A stretch of DNA of 64,000 nt from Panicum virgatum (Eukaryota; Streptophyta; Magnoliopsida; Poales; Poaceae), in the NCBI RefSeq assembly GCF_016808335.1, contig NC_053149.1, positions 40,688,118 to 40,752,117 of the forward strand, read 5' to 3'. The translations under genes and the position numbers were made by a program. Positions within the stretch are counted from its first letter, which is position 1. Each line of letters opens with the position of its first letter. Below, one piece after another: positions 24,781-35,900 of the stretch. The notes under the pieces are model-generated. The model was not told where the DNA came from. It saw nothing but the letters and a program-made list of their open reading frames with translations, and made no database searches.

Positions 24781-25307
24781 GGCAAACCATAAAAAACTAC
24801 TCGATTACTGCTCCATGTTTGAGCAGAGCTTTCAGAGTAGCATTAGTTATGGGGTATATATCAGGTGAGTGAGAGCAAAGTAGTCGATTGTGAGGGAATC
24901 AACTTTTACTAAAGACTTGTCGAGATTATAGCAATTGTAAAATGACAAATTCTGACTCTTAAGACCTACCCCTTGCTCGTAGACATGAGTAATGGTTTAC
25001 ATGACTGAATGAAAATATTTGGAGGTAAACTAATCGATACAGGAGTCAACTAGATTTTGGGTAAAGTCTCCTTTACCAGTGGTGCCCCAAGGGCCTTGCG
25101 GAGTGAGTTGCACTCGAAGATTGTATGAGAGCTCTTTGGGTGCACGAAGCACTAGCGTAGGAGCATTTTGTTGATCCTATCTCCACCTAGAGATGTTTCT
25201 CCATGATGTTGAGTGCGCGGTTTACCCTGGGGAAGGGTACTTGCCAGCTTGCGCTTCTTGAAGGATGCGGAAGCATGTGCTGGAATGCGGTAGTTGGAAG
25301 AAGGGCA
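24781..25307. other. Non-coding interior of the Tat-like element
   Basis: No frame or repeat stands out. It links the tandem array to the gag-like remnant and probably marks where gag-pol was lost. Confidence 0.4.
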
Positions 25308-27030
25308 TTAAGCCTCTATTTCCCCGCGCTCCTTTCTTCTTGAGATGATGACGTTGCGAGCATCGCGACCAATGTTGATCACATTGTGAAGGTCGCTGTT
25401 GGAGTAGTCGTAGTTGTCGCCTTGTTGTTCTTGCTGGCAGTTGGCGAGGCGCTGGCGCCTGAACACCCTTTTATGGTTAAGCAGGTGGCGACGCTCGTAG
25501 AGATCTTCTGCTGCGTGCTGCTCTTCCAGTTGGACAGTAACTGTTACTGTTGGAGGAGGTGCAAGCACGTCTTGCTTGGTAGTAGCTTGGGCTTGTGTGA
25601 CCGTGGGGGGAGTAGTTTTCATGTTGTCTGAAAGATACTCATCAAAGTCATCAGAATTGTAGTCGTTGAGGTTAAGACGCTCCGTGGAGTCATCCTCTGG
25701 CTCATGGACTTCAGAGATGCGAACCATGAGGATTTCACGGCAGAGATCCTGGACTTCTTGGTCTTGTTTGCTTGCTGACGGATCTAACAGGGTGCTCTGC
25801 TGGAAGGGGAGATCTGTTGGCTCAAAGCTGGAAGCCTTGGGATCTTGTATGTCTTTCCAGCGCACTGTCTGTCCTTGCGGTGTTGCATATATGACCAAGT
25901 TTGGGAGGGAGTCCTTATCAAACTTGGGATTCTTAGTCGAGTTGGATTCGACTTTCTTGCTGTACTAGATTAGGTCATCCAGTTCGTCCTCCGGGTCAGA
26001 AGAGTACTCGGAGTCGGAATCGGTTAAGCCGCCGATTTTGGAGTATGTGTGCTTTGGGTGAGCGAGAAGTGGGATGCCCATCTCTACACGGAGGGCGTTC
26101 TCGTTCATCCAATGTAGCCATGATTGAGTAGGAGTTAATCCTTCAGACTTTTTAATCCAGGGTTTGTCGAATATCGACTTGCTGGATTATTTAGAAGCTT
26201 TGGATTTTTCCTTCATGAGCTTGGCCAGTTCCCAGAGGGCATCAGCATTCTGGGGTGGATGGTCCATAGCATCCATGAACAAGTCGACATTGTCTGACCA
26301 GTCTTTGAGGTCATCGAATGGTTCAAAGTTGTCGAGACTATTCATGAACTAATCGAAATCCCGATCGAATAAGGAATCGGAATTGTCTGTTGGTTTGGGA
26401 ATCCGATTGTGAGCAGGTTTCGGTGAAGACTTCTGAGGTTTCCTGGAGGAAGACGGTCCCAACTGAACAAGCCGGGAGTTTGTCTTTCCAGATCTCCCGC
26501 AGATTCCTCCTCCCGATTTCTGCTTCTTATTTTGCTGAGTGCTTTCAGCTATCTTGATGCAGTTGATGAGATTAGAATCTACTCGATCAACCCCTAAGAG
26601 TATATCACCCGACCGTTCCTGTGGTGGGTTCAATGCTTCTGGGTTCTGCTGTGTTTTAGATAAGCCAAGAGCGGATTCTGCAAGTTTAAATGCATCCCTC
26701 TATTGATCGTGAAACTCGATCTACTCCATCGAGTAGTTCTGAGTTGTTGATCTTGGGGCGTTTGATTGACTTGAGATAAGTCAGGTATTTTCCGAGGGTT
26801 TCGGAAAAGTGAAGTTTTTTGGAATCAGAATTTGTGTCGGAGTCGACTGACTCATGAATTCGAGTTGGAGTTGACACATTTTCTGTAGTATCCGAGCTGA
26901 GCTCGAGTAGAGCTCGTTTTCCGTCAAGATCTGCGGTCTCGCAGATGTCGGCGGGTGGGAAGATGGTTTTCGGTTTAGGCAAGTTGGGCGTGACAAGGAG
27001 GCTGGAAAAGCCGCCCGATCCATCAGCCAT
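25308..27030 (-). pseudogene. Gag N-terminal remnant of the Tat-like element
   Basis: Three minus-strand blocks run in the element's own sense. Block 27030-26686 starts MADGSGGFSSLLVTPNLPKP. Block 26633-26349 is basic and serine/proline-rich. Block 25898-25308 is acidic, then reaches DLYERRHLLNHKRVFRRQRL and DARNVIISRRKERGE, as in the leader of RIRE2-type gag. Stops and frame changes separate them (for example the stop near 25966). No capsid core, zinc knuckle, protease or polymerase follows. I assign it to gag by position and composition. Confidence 0.55.
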
Positions 27031-27145
27031 GCAGGCCTAGGAACCTAAAACAAGAGTTGTGCCCTCAGGCACGTTGTTGGCGTCGCTTGATCCGGCCATC
27101 GAATTCGCCGATGAACTCGCCGACTCCCCTGCCTGGCGCGCCAGT

Positions 27146-27506
27146 TGTCGATGTTTACCGCCAAGCCTGCTCAGGGATACCCTTAGCAGTAAGGTTTGTA
27201 GGTAGGGATCGACTGCTCTGGAACTCGATGGTACAAGGAACACAAAGATTTAGACAGGTTCGGGCCGCGAGTTGCGTAATACCCTACGTCCTATGTGGTT
27301 GTTTGTATTGCCTTAGGTGTTGATGATGTTTCGAGGGGGAATACAGTTGGAAACTTACTACAACACAATCGGGTAGTTTCCTTTGCACTGCAGCTAGTTC
27401 TACGCCTATTCGGGCAGTTACAAGAGAAGTAAGGTACATCCATGAGCTAACCCTTATTCTAAAACATTCTATGCCTATAAGCAGTCCCGGTGCCCCGGGT
27501 CTGACA
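27146..27506 (-). repeat. LTR, 5' copy of the 15361-27506 element
   Basis: A 361-bp LTR, TGTCGATGTTTACCGCC to GGGTCTGACA. It is shorter than its 417-bp partner because a block corresponding to about 15555-15610 is absent. The primer-site context lies immediately to its left. Confidence 0.88.
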
Positions 27507-28451
27507 CCTACCCCTCAATATATAGGCACCCCTAATGGGCCTCTGGCTCCGAGGCTGATTAGTGCTCCTAAGCCATGTCTAATTCGGATCCAATCCTCAC
27601 TAGGCTTCCATCCCTTTAAGTGTGTGCCCCATAGGTTCATGCACACATAGACATGATTTGAGTACTTCTACTCGGCCCAATAGTTGGCAGCGACCTCTAG
27701 CAAAACGTGTCAACTCCTATGTGCACATAAAGATCGTATCAGATGAACCATCACAACATCATGTACATGCTATTACATTTGCCTCACGATATTTGGTCTA
27801 GCTCCAAGCTAACCTCTGTTTCTCGAACATGTGATTCAGAATCCCTGCGTAGGTCTACCCTTAATCTATATATCATGGCCATGCATTCCCCGGATCCAAT
27901 CATTCGAGGGGCCCAGAGATATCTCTCTTAAGTAGAGAGGGGAAATCCCATCTTGATTGACCATGCCTCACATCATGTTTCTCGACAAATCTGAAAGCTA
28001 CCTTTACGATTGCCTAGTTATGGAACAACGTTTGATAGCCCCTAGGTAGGTTGATTCACATCTTGAGAACATGCATCAATCTCAGATCTAAAAACAAAGC
28101 GTACACATTGTGTATTGAGAGAACCACATCTCATGTTGGGTCAGTCGAGCCACATGTCTACACATGTGTGCCCATATTATTGGTTTGACATCTCCATGTC
28201 TATGACTTGTGAAACATAATCATCAACCAATACATGTGCTAGTCTAATATTCACGTGTGTCCTCACATGAACTCTGACTATGGATAACTTTTAGAATAAC
28301 CGTACAAGTAAAGAGTCTCACAAATAATTCACATAATTGTCAATCGATACAAGTAGCCATGGTGGATATTCAATGAACACAAATTTAACCATGGATATAT
28401 TGGAGTACAATCATATCTATGATTGCCGGCCTCTACGGCATATCTCCAACA
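27507..28451 (-). mobile_element. Angela/RIRE1-like Copia LTR (minus), interrupted
   Basis: On the minus strand this begins TGTTGGAGATATGCC at 28451 and shares long stretches with 10720-11596, including GAGAGATATCTCTGGGCCC. Its 3' part is cut by the Tat-like insertion: the CCTAC duplication shows that 15360 and 27507 were once adjacent. It may be the 5' LTR partner of the copy at 10385-11596 or an independent insertion. Confidence 0.65.
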
Positions 28452-29601
28452 TAAGCATGATCGCCAGGGGCGTCGTGGCGCTCTTTGCCCTGGGAGCGTC
28501 AGCACCTTCAATAACTGAGGTTAGTTTGCTGAATAAGAGAGAGCGAAAGACTTCCCGCGTAAGAGCTCTTTGAAAAAGGATCTTAGAGTGTCTAGGGTTG
28601 GGCCAGGAGGATCTCTTAACCGCTTGCTTTTTGTGCCAATCTTTCTTCTTTTAGAAGTTGTCATAGGATAAGCGAGCAAGCGACATAGGGTCAAGTTGCT
28701 CTTTGCCCTAGGTCGCTGGGTGCCGGTGCTCCCTCGACCTGATTCTTGGCTGGCGACCTCGGCCTCTGCTAGCTCCACCCCTCCGGAGGAGTCTGGGCGG
28801 TTGGCTCTGCCCCCCGCTGGCCGCCCTTTCCTGGTGGCCTGTTGCAGGGTGCCAGCCAGCGGGCTCTCCCGGTGTTGTGGTGGCATTGACCCTGGGGAGG
28901 GATTTGGGTGGAGCCGAAAGCCTTAGGTCCGCTCGCAGTTAGATGACAATGCCCTCGGATGCCGCTCACCTTCTTGAAGGCGTCATCTTTCCCACTTCCC
29001 TCCTCTCCAGTGAGCTCTCCGGGTGAAAAATCATGAGCATGATGGTCGAACGATGACGATGCATGTTGCGTCGCTCCCTCCCTTGAGGCGTCGTCTTGGA
29101 AGCTCTGGTGGAGGTGGTCCATCCCTCTCTTCGGAGAGTTTCTGCTTTTGCACCTGCCTTCGCTCTGTTGCATCTACATTGTTCGGGTTGCGTCGATCGT
29201 CATCGGGCGGATGCTTTGCCACCCCTCTCTTCGTTGTGGATACTTTGCTGCTGTTTTGCTCTGGTGAATGCTTTGCTGCCGCCGTCATGTTGGTTGGGAA
29301 TTGCCTCTGGCGAATGCTTTGACATCGTGGTTAGATGGTTGGATGGATACTTTGCCACCTTTGTTGCGTTGTATACCTTTGCACTCTTGACTCTGTAGTT
29401 TCCTTAAGTAGGTTTAGTTTTTTGGTTGTGGCTAGATTTGTAGGTTCGGGTGAGTCTCCTCCGTTGTTCTTACTGTTCTTGTTTATTGTGAGATCATCCG
29501 CCACCACTTGTTAGGTGGTCCTCTATCTATTAAGGTTTGTATTGGTCCTATTGTTTTCCTCTAATGAAATATGTGCTTGGGCATGTTCATGAAAAAAAAA
29601 C
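28452..29601 (+). mobile_element. Probable LINE 3' end with poly(A) tail
   Basis: The right end reads 'tctaatgaaatatgtgcttg' and then an A9 tract near 29589-29598, as at LINE 3' ends in grasses. Upstream is GC-rich sequence without an intact frame (repeated 'gatactttgctgcc' and 'gaatgctttgctgcc' phrases near 29235-29350). I found no flanking duplication, and the left limit is simply the LTR edge. A separate GC-rich gene fragment could form part of it. Confidence 0.4.
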
Positions 29602-30589
29602 AGATCAACTGCAAATAATCGGCTGGCTCCAAACCGAGTGCCGATTCATCAGGTACAACATGGATTCCTGCTTCTGCTTCGTTCACAGAATTGATCCGCT
29701 CCGTGTTATTCTGAGGCCGTTGGTTCATCGATGCTTTGCTTCATTTCAGATGTCATCTGGATTCTAGATGCCCTAAAAATAATTTTTTTAAGGCATTAAC
29801 GATAGTAAATATCAAAGAAAAGAAGCCCGGATAATTATACCCGAAGAAATTAGTTAAAACAGTGAAGATCATTTACTGATGTATTTGACCAAAACATTTT
29901 AAGAAAATCATTGTATCCGTTGGTCAAACTATAGCAGCACATGTGGAAGAAGAGGACCACCGATGCTTTTGGGGAAGTATCTGATGCACTGGATCAGTTA
30001 GTGCCTAAGAGCAATAAAAGTAGAAGCTATATATTGGAATTTCGAAGTGTACCACCGGGCCGGTCGGTGTTATTGGCAAAGAGGAAGATCACCTATAAAA
30101 TGACTGACTCAATCGGTCATGTCGTCGGTGATGTTGGAACGAAGAACTATTCAGAATGACCGATTCATTCGGTCATGTCCATTAAAGCTATCACCCTATC
30201 AGACAGTGATACATAGGGAGCCCGCGAGTCAGCGGCCCAACGAATAGTCAACGTGGCTATTACCACCGGATCAGCTTGTGATGTGTAGAGCTGCACCCAT
30301 CAATTGCACCAGCTAGTCTCTTAGTTGTGGCAATATATATTGTATGCCCGGTCATTTGAAGGTGTTAGAACGTGAAGAAGCTATAGGCTTGGCTCTTACA
30401 CACATTCAAGTGCTCTATTAACCAAAGTACCCAAGAGAAGATTAAGTTAATCTATCTACAAAAAGTTAAAACAATTGAAAATCTTTCTCACCAAGGTTAG
30501 ACCCACCGTACCCCTCATGGAGGCTCCACTTGTCAGGCCAAAAGGTTTGACGAAAGGAATGGGGAGATTGATTTCATTAATGTTTTCCA
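29602..30589. other. Unassigned intergenic sequence
   Basis: No gene is recognised. The phrase 'gaccgattcattcggtcatg' near 30157 and a related 'actgactcaatcggtcatg' near 30101 form a local repeat, perhaps from an LTR promoter. Nothing else stands out. Confidence 0.4.
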
Positions 30590-31530
30590 CCAAAATCCTA
30601 TTACTTTTTACACCAACAATTTCCTATACCCACCTCTTGTACCCACATAATACTTTCCTTTAGCACACACATATTTTCCTTTGCACACACATACTTTCCT
30701 TTGCATATTCATTGACCCATAATTCACGTCATTTTTTTGGAAGGATAATAATTAACATCATTGTTTATGGAAGGAAAATAAAGACGTGTATTAACGTATT
30801 ACTTTCCTTTAGTATACACATATTTTTCTTTCCACGTACATTAACCCATAATTCACGTCCTTTTTTTCTTTTGGAAGGATAATAATTGGCATCATTGTTT
30901 ATGGAAGGAAAAAAGAAAGACGTGTATTATTTTTAGAAGAAAAATAAATGGCACCGTTGTTTGATGGTTTTGGAAGGATATTAATTGACATCATTGTTTT
31001 ATGAAAGGAAAAGAAGGATGTGTATTATTTTTAAAAATAAAATAAATAATATCATTACTTGATGGAAGAAAAATTAAATACGTGCCACAGGCACGTACAT
31101 TTGGTTTTGTCTACCAGAAACCACCTAAAACTAAAACTTTTTTCACCAAAGCATTCTACATACCCACCTCTTGTACCCACGTATTACTTTCCTTTGCACA
31201 CATTTTACTTTTCTTTGTACATGCATTCACTCATAATTCACGTCATTATTTATTTTGGAAGGATAATAATTGACATCATTGTTTTGCGGAAGGAAAAAAA
31301 GACGCGTATTATTTTGGCATTGACATCATTGTTTTCATGAAAGGAAAAAAGAGGTGTATTATTTTTGGCATTCACCCATAATTCGCGTCATTATTTATTT
31401 TGGAAGGATAATAATTGACATCATTGTTTTATGAAAGTAAAAGAAAGATGTGTATTATTTTTTGAAAGAAAATAAATGACATAGTTGCTTGATGGAAGGA
31501 AAATTAAATACGTGCATGTAGCATGTACAT
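30590..31530. repeat. AT-rich imperfect repeat cluster
   Basis: The motif GGAAGGATAATAATTGACAT or close variants recurs near 30738, 30876, 30973, 31255 and 31402. It travels with 'cataattcacgtcatt', 'ttactttcctttgcacacac' and 'gacgtgtattattttt' modules in the same order. Two short hairpins, ACGTGCC-ACA-GGCACGT near 31080 and a weaker ACGTGCATG near 31510, follow AAATTAAAT. The hairpins recall Helitron 3' ends, but no CTRR terminus or 5' TC end was found. Confidence 0.6.
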
Positions 31531-31559
31531 CTCCACAAGTTAGCAAAAAGTCATAGAAC

Positions 31560-32155
31560 TTGATTAGTGCTAGTTTAGGCCTCTTAGCGTATTGCTCTAT
31601 GTGTTAGTCTAGAGTTGGCGAGTTTTGCGCACCTCTCTGTTATTGTCCGTGCTTGCGCGCACCAAGAATAGTAAATTCGAGATTTGTAAGTCTTGCAAGA
31701 CCTTCCAACCGAGTTTATAAGTGACTGTCCGTGCTTGTGAGATGAGAGACCATCGGCATTCTGCCAAAGCTCTACTAAGTGAAGATGGTGAGGAACATCT
31801 GGGAGAGGTAAAGCAGAGATCCACTTGCGCATGGGAAAGACCTATTGACTAACCAGGAGGCTGGTCCTTGCGAGGACATTCCATCCTGAGAGGCTCCGGC
31901 AAGAACTAAGAGAAAGCAAGAGCTTTCCGATACCTCAATAAAAGGCCTCGTGCCGAAAGTTTGCATTCTCTATCCCTTTCACCTTATGTTACTTATTGCA
32001 TTTTACATTCCACGCTTACCATTTTTAAAATTATCATGTCTAGTTTGTAGGATTGGAAGGTAAATTGGTAAAATCTAATGCCCATTTACATATATTTTAG
32101 AATATGTTTTCATACTGGGATCCCTTTGAAATACCTAATTCACCCCTCCTAGAGT
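31560..32155 (+). other. Possible Copia LTR tail
   Basis: There is no coding. The end 'ttgaaatacctaattcaccc' resembles the end of the 14110-15300 LTR and of Copia LTRs in general. Boundaries are not defined and no partner is visible. Confidence 0.3.
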
Positions 32156-32954
32156 AACTCCAGCAATAGTCTCTAATTTTTAGGGGTTTCCAAATTTTCT
32201 TTAATTCCAGTAATAGCCCTTAATTCTAACTTATAATAGAGTACTCTCCAAAGACACCCTAGGAATGAAGGGTGGATGAAAGAAATTGAAGGCCGACCAA
32301 AATAGAGGGTCTAATAGAGAGAATGTACTAACTTGAGATAGAGGGCTACTCAGAGTCTAGAGCTGCTGTTAGGTGCCACCGTCCTTTCACATAAGCAATC
32401 CTCGGAAAGTTTCAGTGAAGCCACGACAGCGTGTACGACGAATATCGAGATTCTCATATGCCAAGCGCTGTGAGCAAGCAGCATGCTAAAAGTAAGATCA
32501 GGTGGCCAGCCTACTTTTGCCTAATTTTTTTTAGGATGGCGCTGATTTCCCAACATGAGGATTAGAGGTCTCAATTATTCTAGGGCACTGTCGAAATTTT
32601 GCATCGATGAAAATTTTGTTGCAACTAAGCCTAATTTGAGCTGACAGCAAAAGAAGGTGCTGGGACAAAATGGATTATAGAAATGAACAAGATAGGTCCG
32701 AGCCACCTGAAAAGAGCAGGTAGTATGCGTTTCTGACACGCGAGAGGTGATAATGTAATTGAGTTAACGATGGGTCAATCAATTTTTGGTTTACATCAAA
32801 CAGCAATCGAGACTTTGCAAAATGATAGGATTCTCTACCAATATCCGCCAATCACCTAATCTGTCCAAAAGATCCACGGTAAAGGAAACGCAGTTAATTT
32901 AGCAGCAAGTGCATAGTGGAGAACTGGACATGCAGGAGTTGGGCACCAAGTTTG
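32156..32954. other. Intergenic sequence and likely RAD51C 3' UTR
   Basis: The part next to 32954 should contain the 3' untranslated end of the minus-strand RAD51C gene. I see no clear poly(A) signal or other feature. The stretch 32150-32375 begins 'agagtaactccagcaatag', like many grass MITE ends, but no matching right end was found. Confidence 0.4.
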
Positions 32955-35900
32955 CTACGTTACTCGGACTCTCTTGTGATTCGAACTCACAGCATCCCTC
33001 ACCCCTTTGCCTGTCACTGCATATGGAGCTGAAGCTACTGGAAGTGAAGGAGATTTGTCCAGGTATGCATACCGATCATTCCCATTCCAGTACAGAATCA
33101 GTCGATTTGTGCACGAGTGGGACCAGCTGTCACCTGCATAACAAAGATAGTTATTGCCATATCTTGTAAAACACAGTTCAGGTGTCCAATCCAAGAAATT
33201 TTCAAAAGAAAAACATGCTGCAAAAAAAAGAAATAAACCACAAAATTAACCATCTACTCCTGTCCCTTAATATGTATCACTCGGGAACCGTGTTTCCCTC
33301 ACAAAAACAGTTCCCGAGCAACACATATTAAGGGACGGATCTCTGTTTTCAAGGCGTCGTCTAGGCGTCGCCTAGGCGACAAGGCGGTGACGGCTCATCT
33401 TGCTTAAGGTCTCGCCTTAGCCCGCCTTAGCCCGCCTAGGCGTCGCCTAGGCGATAAGGTGGTGGTGGATCGCCTCGCTACCGCTTTAAAAACATAGGGA
33501 CGGAGGGAGCACCTGAAAACTAATTTTGCCAAATATCCATCCAAGCACAAGTGAAAATTTCTAGTTATTGACGTCACTTGGACACCATCAGAACTATAAT
33601 TAGTTTACAATTATATCAATACTTAGCATGGAAAGCTGTTTCTAACTAATCCGAAGGGCCTCCACCTGAGATGGTTAGAGGAACCCAGCGGCACTCCTCA
33701 GGTCCTGGTTCGACTCCCTGTGGGAGCGAATTTCAGGCTAAGGTTAAAAAAATCCCCTCGTCTGTCCCATGGCCAAAACACAGGTCTAAGACCCGGCCCC
33801 GGTCGTGGTCGTCTCACATGGGCTACGGTGCCGCTGTGTAAGGATGGGGCAGGGGTTTTCTTGACCTGCGTGAGAAGGTCTTCTCTTAATGCAATGCCCG
33901 GGGGCTGTCTTACCCCCCGCAGGTCAAGTTTTTTTTTTTAACTAATCCGAAGGAACAGGGTTATGTAACTTAAAGCTATGTGCATTGCAGACTTGTCTGA
34001 TTATATATATCTTTATTTCCAATTCAGATAGGGGACCATTCTGCTTTTACAAAAAAGTAATAATGATGACATGAACATGGATACAAACTTGAATAACCGA
34101 TGAGGATACTGGATCGTGTTCTCTACGAGGCCTCTATAAATGCCCACATTAATTAATAAAAAAGAAGGAAATGACAACAAAAGTTATCTGATTAATTGAG
34201 ATCAGAAGCGAAGAATCCACAGGTTCTGATCCTTAGACGACAGGGTTACACACCACCAGGATGGTAAGCCGTAGCAGAGTCTGCTTGTGATGAGAGGACA
34301 CTATATGTTGGAATGACGAACTCGGGGGAAGGGATTATGCTAATTCATCCTCAGCCTCAAATAGATGTCATGACCTCCCACATATAAGAGCAGGTCTAAA
34401 CAAATCCAAGCAATCAAAACTTACCTTTTTTTTGTTTTACGGTAACAGCTAAATTATTTAGAAATAAACCAAAGGTAAATTTGAGGATTGCTGCTACTGT
34501 GCTATCACTGCACATAATATCACACTGCTTCATTCCTTCCATGGAGCCATAAAATATGGTGTACGTTAATTAACTAGAGACGTACACATGCTATGATTGT
34601 GTGAAAACCACAACTCCATAATTAATTTTTAGCACGTAATTGGCCAGTTATTTATATACTGTTTTTTTTATAGAAAGACTCTAAGGGAAGCCCTCAGAGC
34701 ATAAAGGTGTGGCACCCAGGATTTGAAATCTGGGTGGGAGCACTCCAACCAGTGGGCCTTTGCCACTGCGCACCTTACCACAGCACCTATAGAGAGCTAC
34801 ATGATTGGAATGGATCAAAGTTTTCCTTGTAGTTAGGTAAAAGCTCCAAGTTTGTAAACATTTCAGCGGCATTGTAAATGCAGGAGTATAGAAAGGTGTA
34901 ATCTTGGTAGAAAAATCACATGATTATGATTTTTTTATTTCAGTAGTTGTTCTGCGAACTACCATAAGTATTTAAAAATGATTTGAAGATAAAAAAAAGA
35001 AGATTATAATTGTATGAATAATAACAGACCTAGAGCAAGAGTCAATTGAAATGATCCTTCTGTAAATTTAGTAGTGACTTGGTTCAACAAGACAACCTGC
35101 TCAATAAAATAAGATGATAAGTATGATAGGTTGATAGCCTCATTTAATCCTTCCTCCCTCCGTTCCAAATTATGGGTTGTTTTAGCTTTGTCCAAGTCAA
35201 ACATGTCTAAATTTGACTAAGTTTATAGAAAAATATATTAACATCTATAATATCAAATATAGTGCACTTTGAAAATATATTTCATGGTCTATCTACTGAA
35301 ACTAATTTGATATCGAAGATATTTATGCATTTTTCTATAAACTTGGTCAAAGCTAAAGAAGTTTGACTTAGGGCAAAGCTAAAACGAGTTATGTTTTGGG
35401 ATGGAGGGAGTACTGAAAATCTGTACAAAATATGTTTTTTGGAAAAAAGAAACATGACGGTAGTTGCTGCATCACAAGTGCACGCCCTTCATAAACATGA
35501 TAGGCAAATTACCGCCAAGTTGTATGTCTTTGCAATCTTCATTAACTTCAATGACAATCCACTAAGCACTCTGGTCCGCAGAGCCATATCATCAAAATCT
35601 TGTCGAAAGTGGAAAGTGACACTATCAATAATAACTATACGCACCTGTAAAGTAGATAAACAAATACTTATTTTCGAAGCGCTACGTTGACTGTTGCGTA
35701 TTGCAAAAAAAAAAGGAAAAAAATACTGCATATTACAGTTGCCCTATTGCAAAAAAATCAATTTGATGAAAAATATTGACAAAACAATGGAAAATTCAGG
35801 TATTCAAGTTAAACTTGAGAAGTCAACTGTTCAGAAACTCACATCTTTATGCTCCCCGAGGAATTTTTCCAGGTAGTTTATAGCAGCAGTCTGTTCTGTA

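Larger units (their letters stand above)
15361..27506 (-). mobile_element. Tat-like Gypsy element, non-autonomous, with nested insertion
   Basis: The outer LTRs at 15361-15777 and 27146-27506 both begin TGTCG and end GGGTCTGACA. They are flanked by the 5-bp duplication CCTAC (15356-15360 and 27507-27511). The minus strand right after the 27146 LTR reads ACTGGCGCGCCAGG, a primer-site context familiar from Tat/RIRE2-type elements. From the 5' end the interior holds a gag-like N-terminal remnant (minus), a 120-bp tandem array and an antisense (plus) ORF; pol is absent. An element of another family interrupts it at 15835-18716. Antisense ORFs and tandem repeats are known in Tat-lineage elements; the assignment here is inference. 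Confidence 0.85.

Noticed and set aside
31059..31340. A 93-aa frame in the AT-rich cluster
   Set aside because: It crosses repeat modules and is not preserved among them.
33658..33939. Possible tRNA or other polymerase III gene
   Set aside because: The perfect 14-bp target duplication and T-tail identify a SINE insertion.
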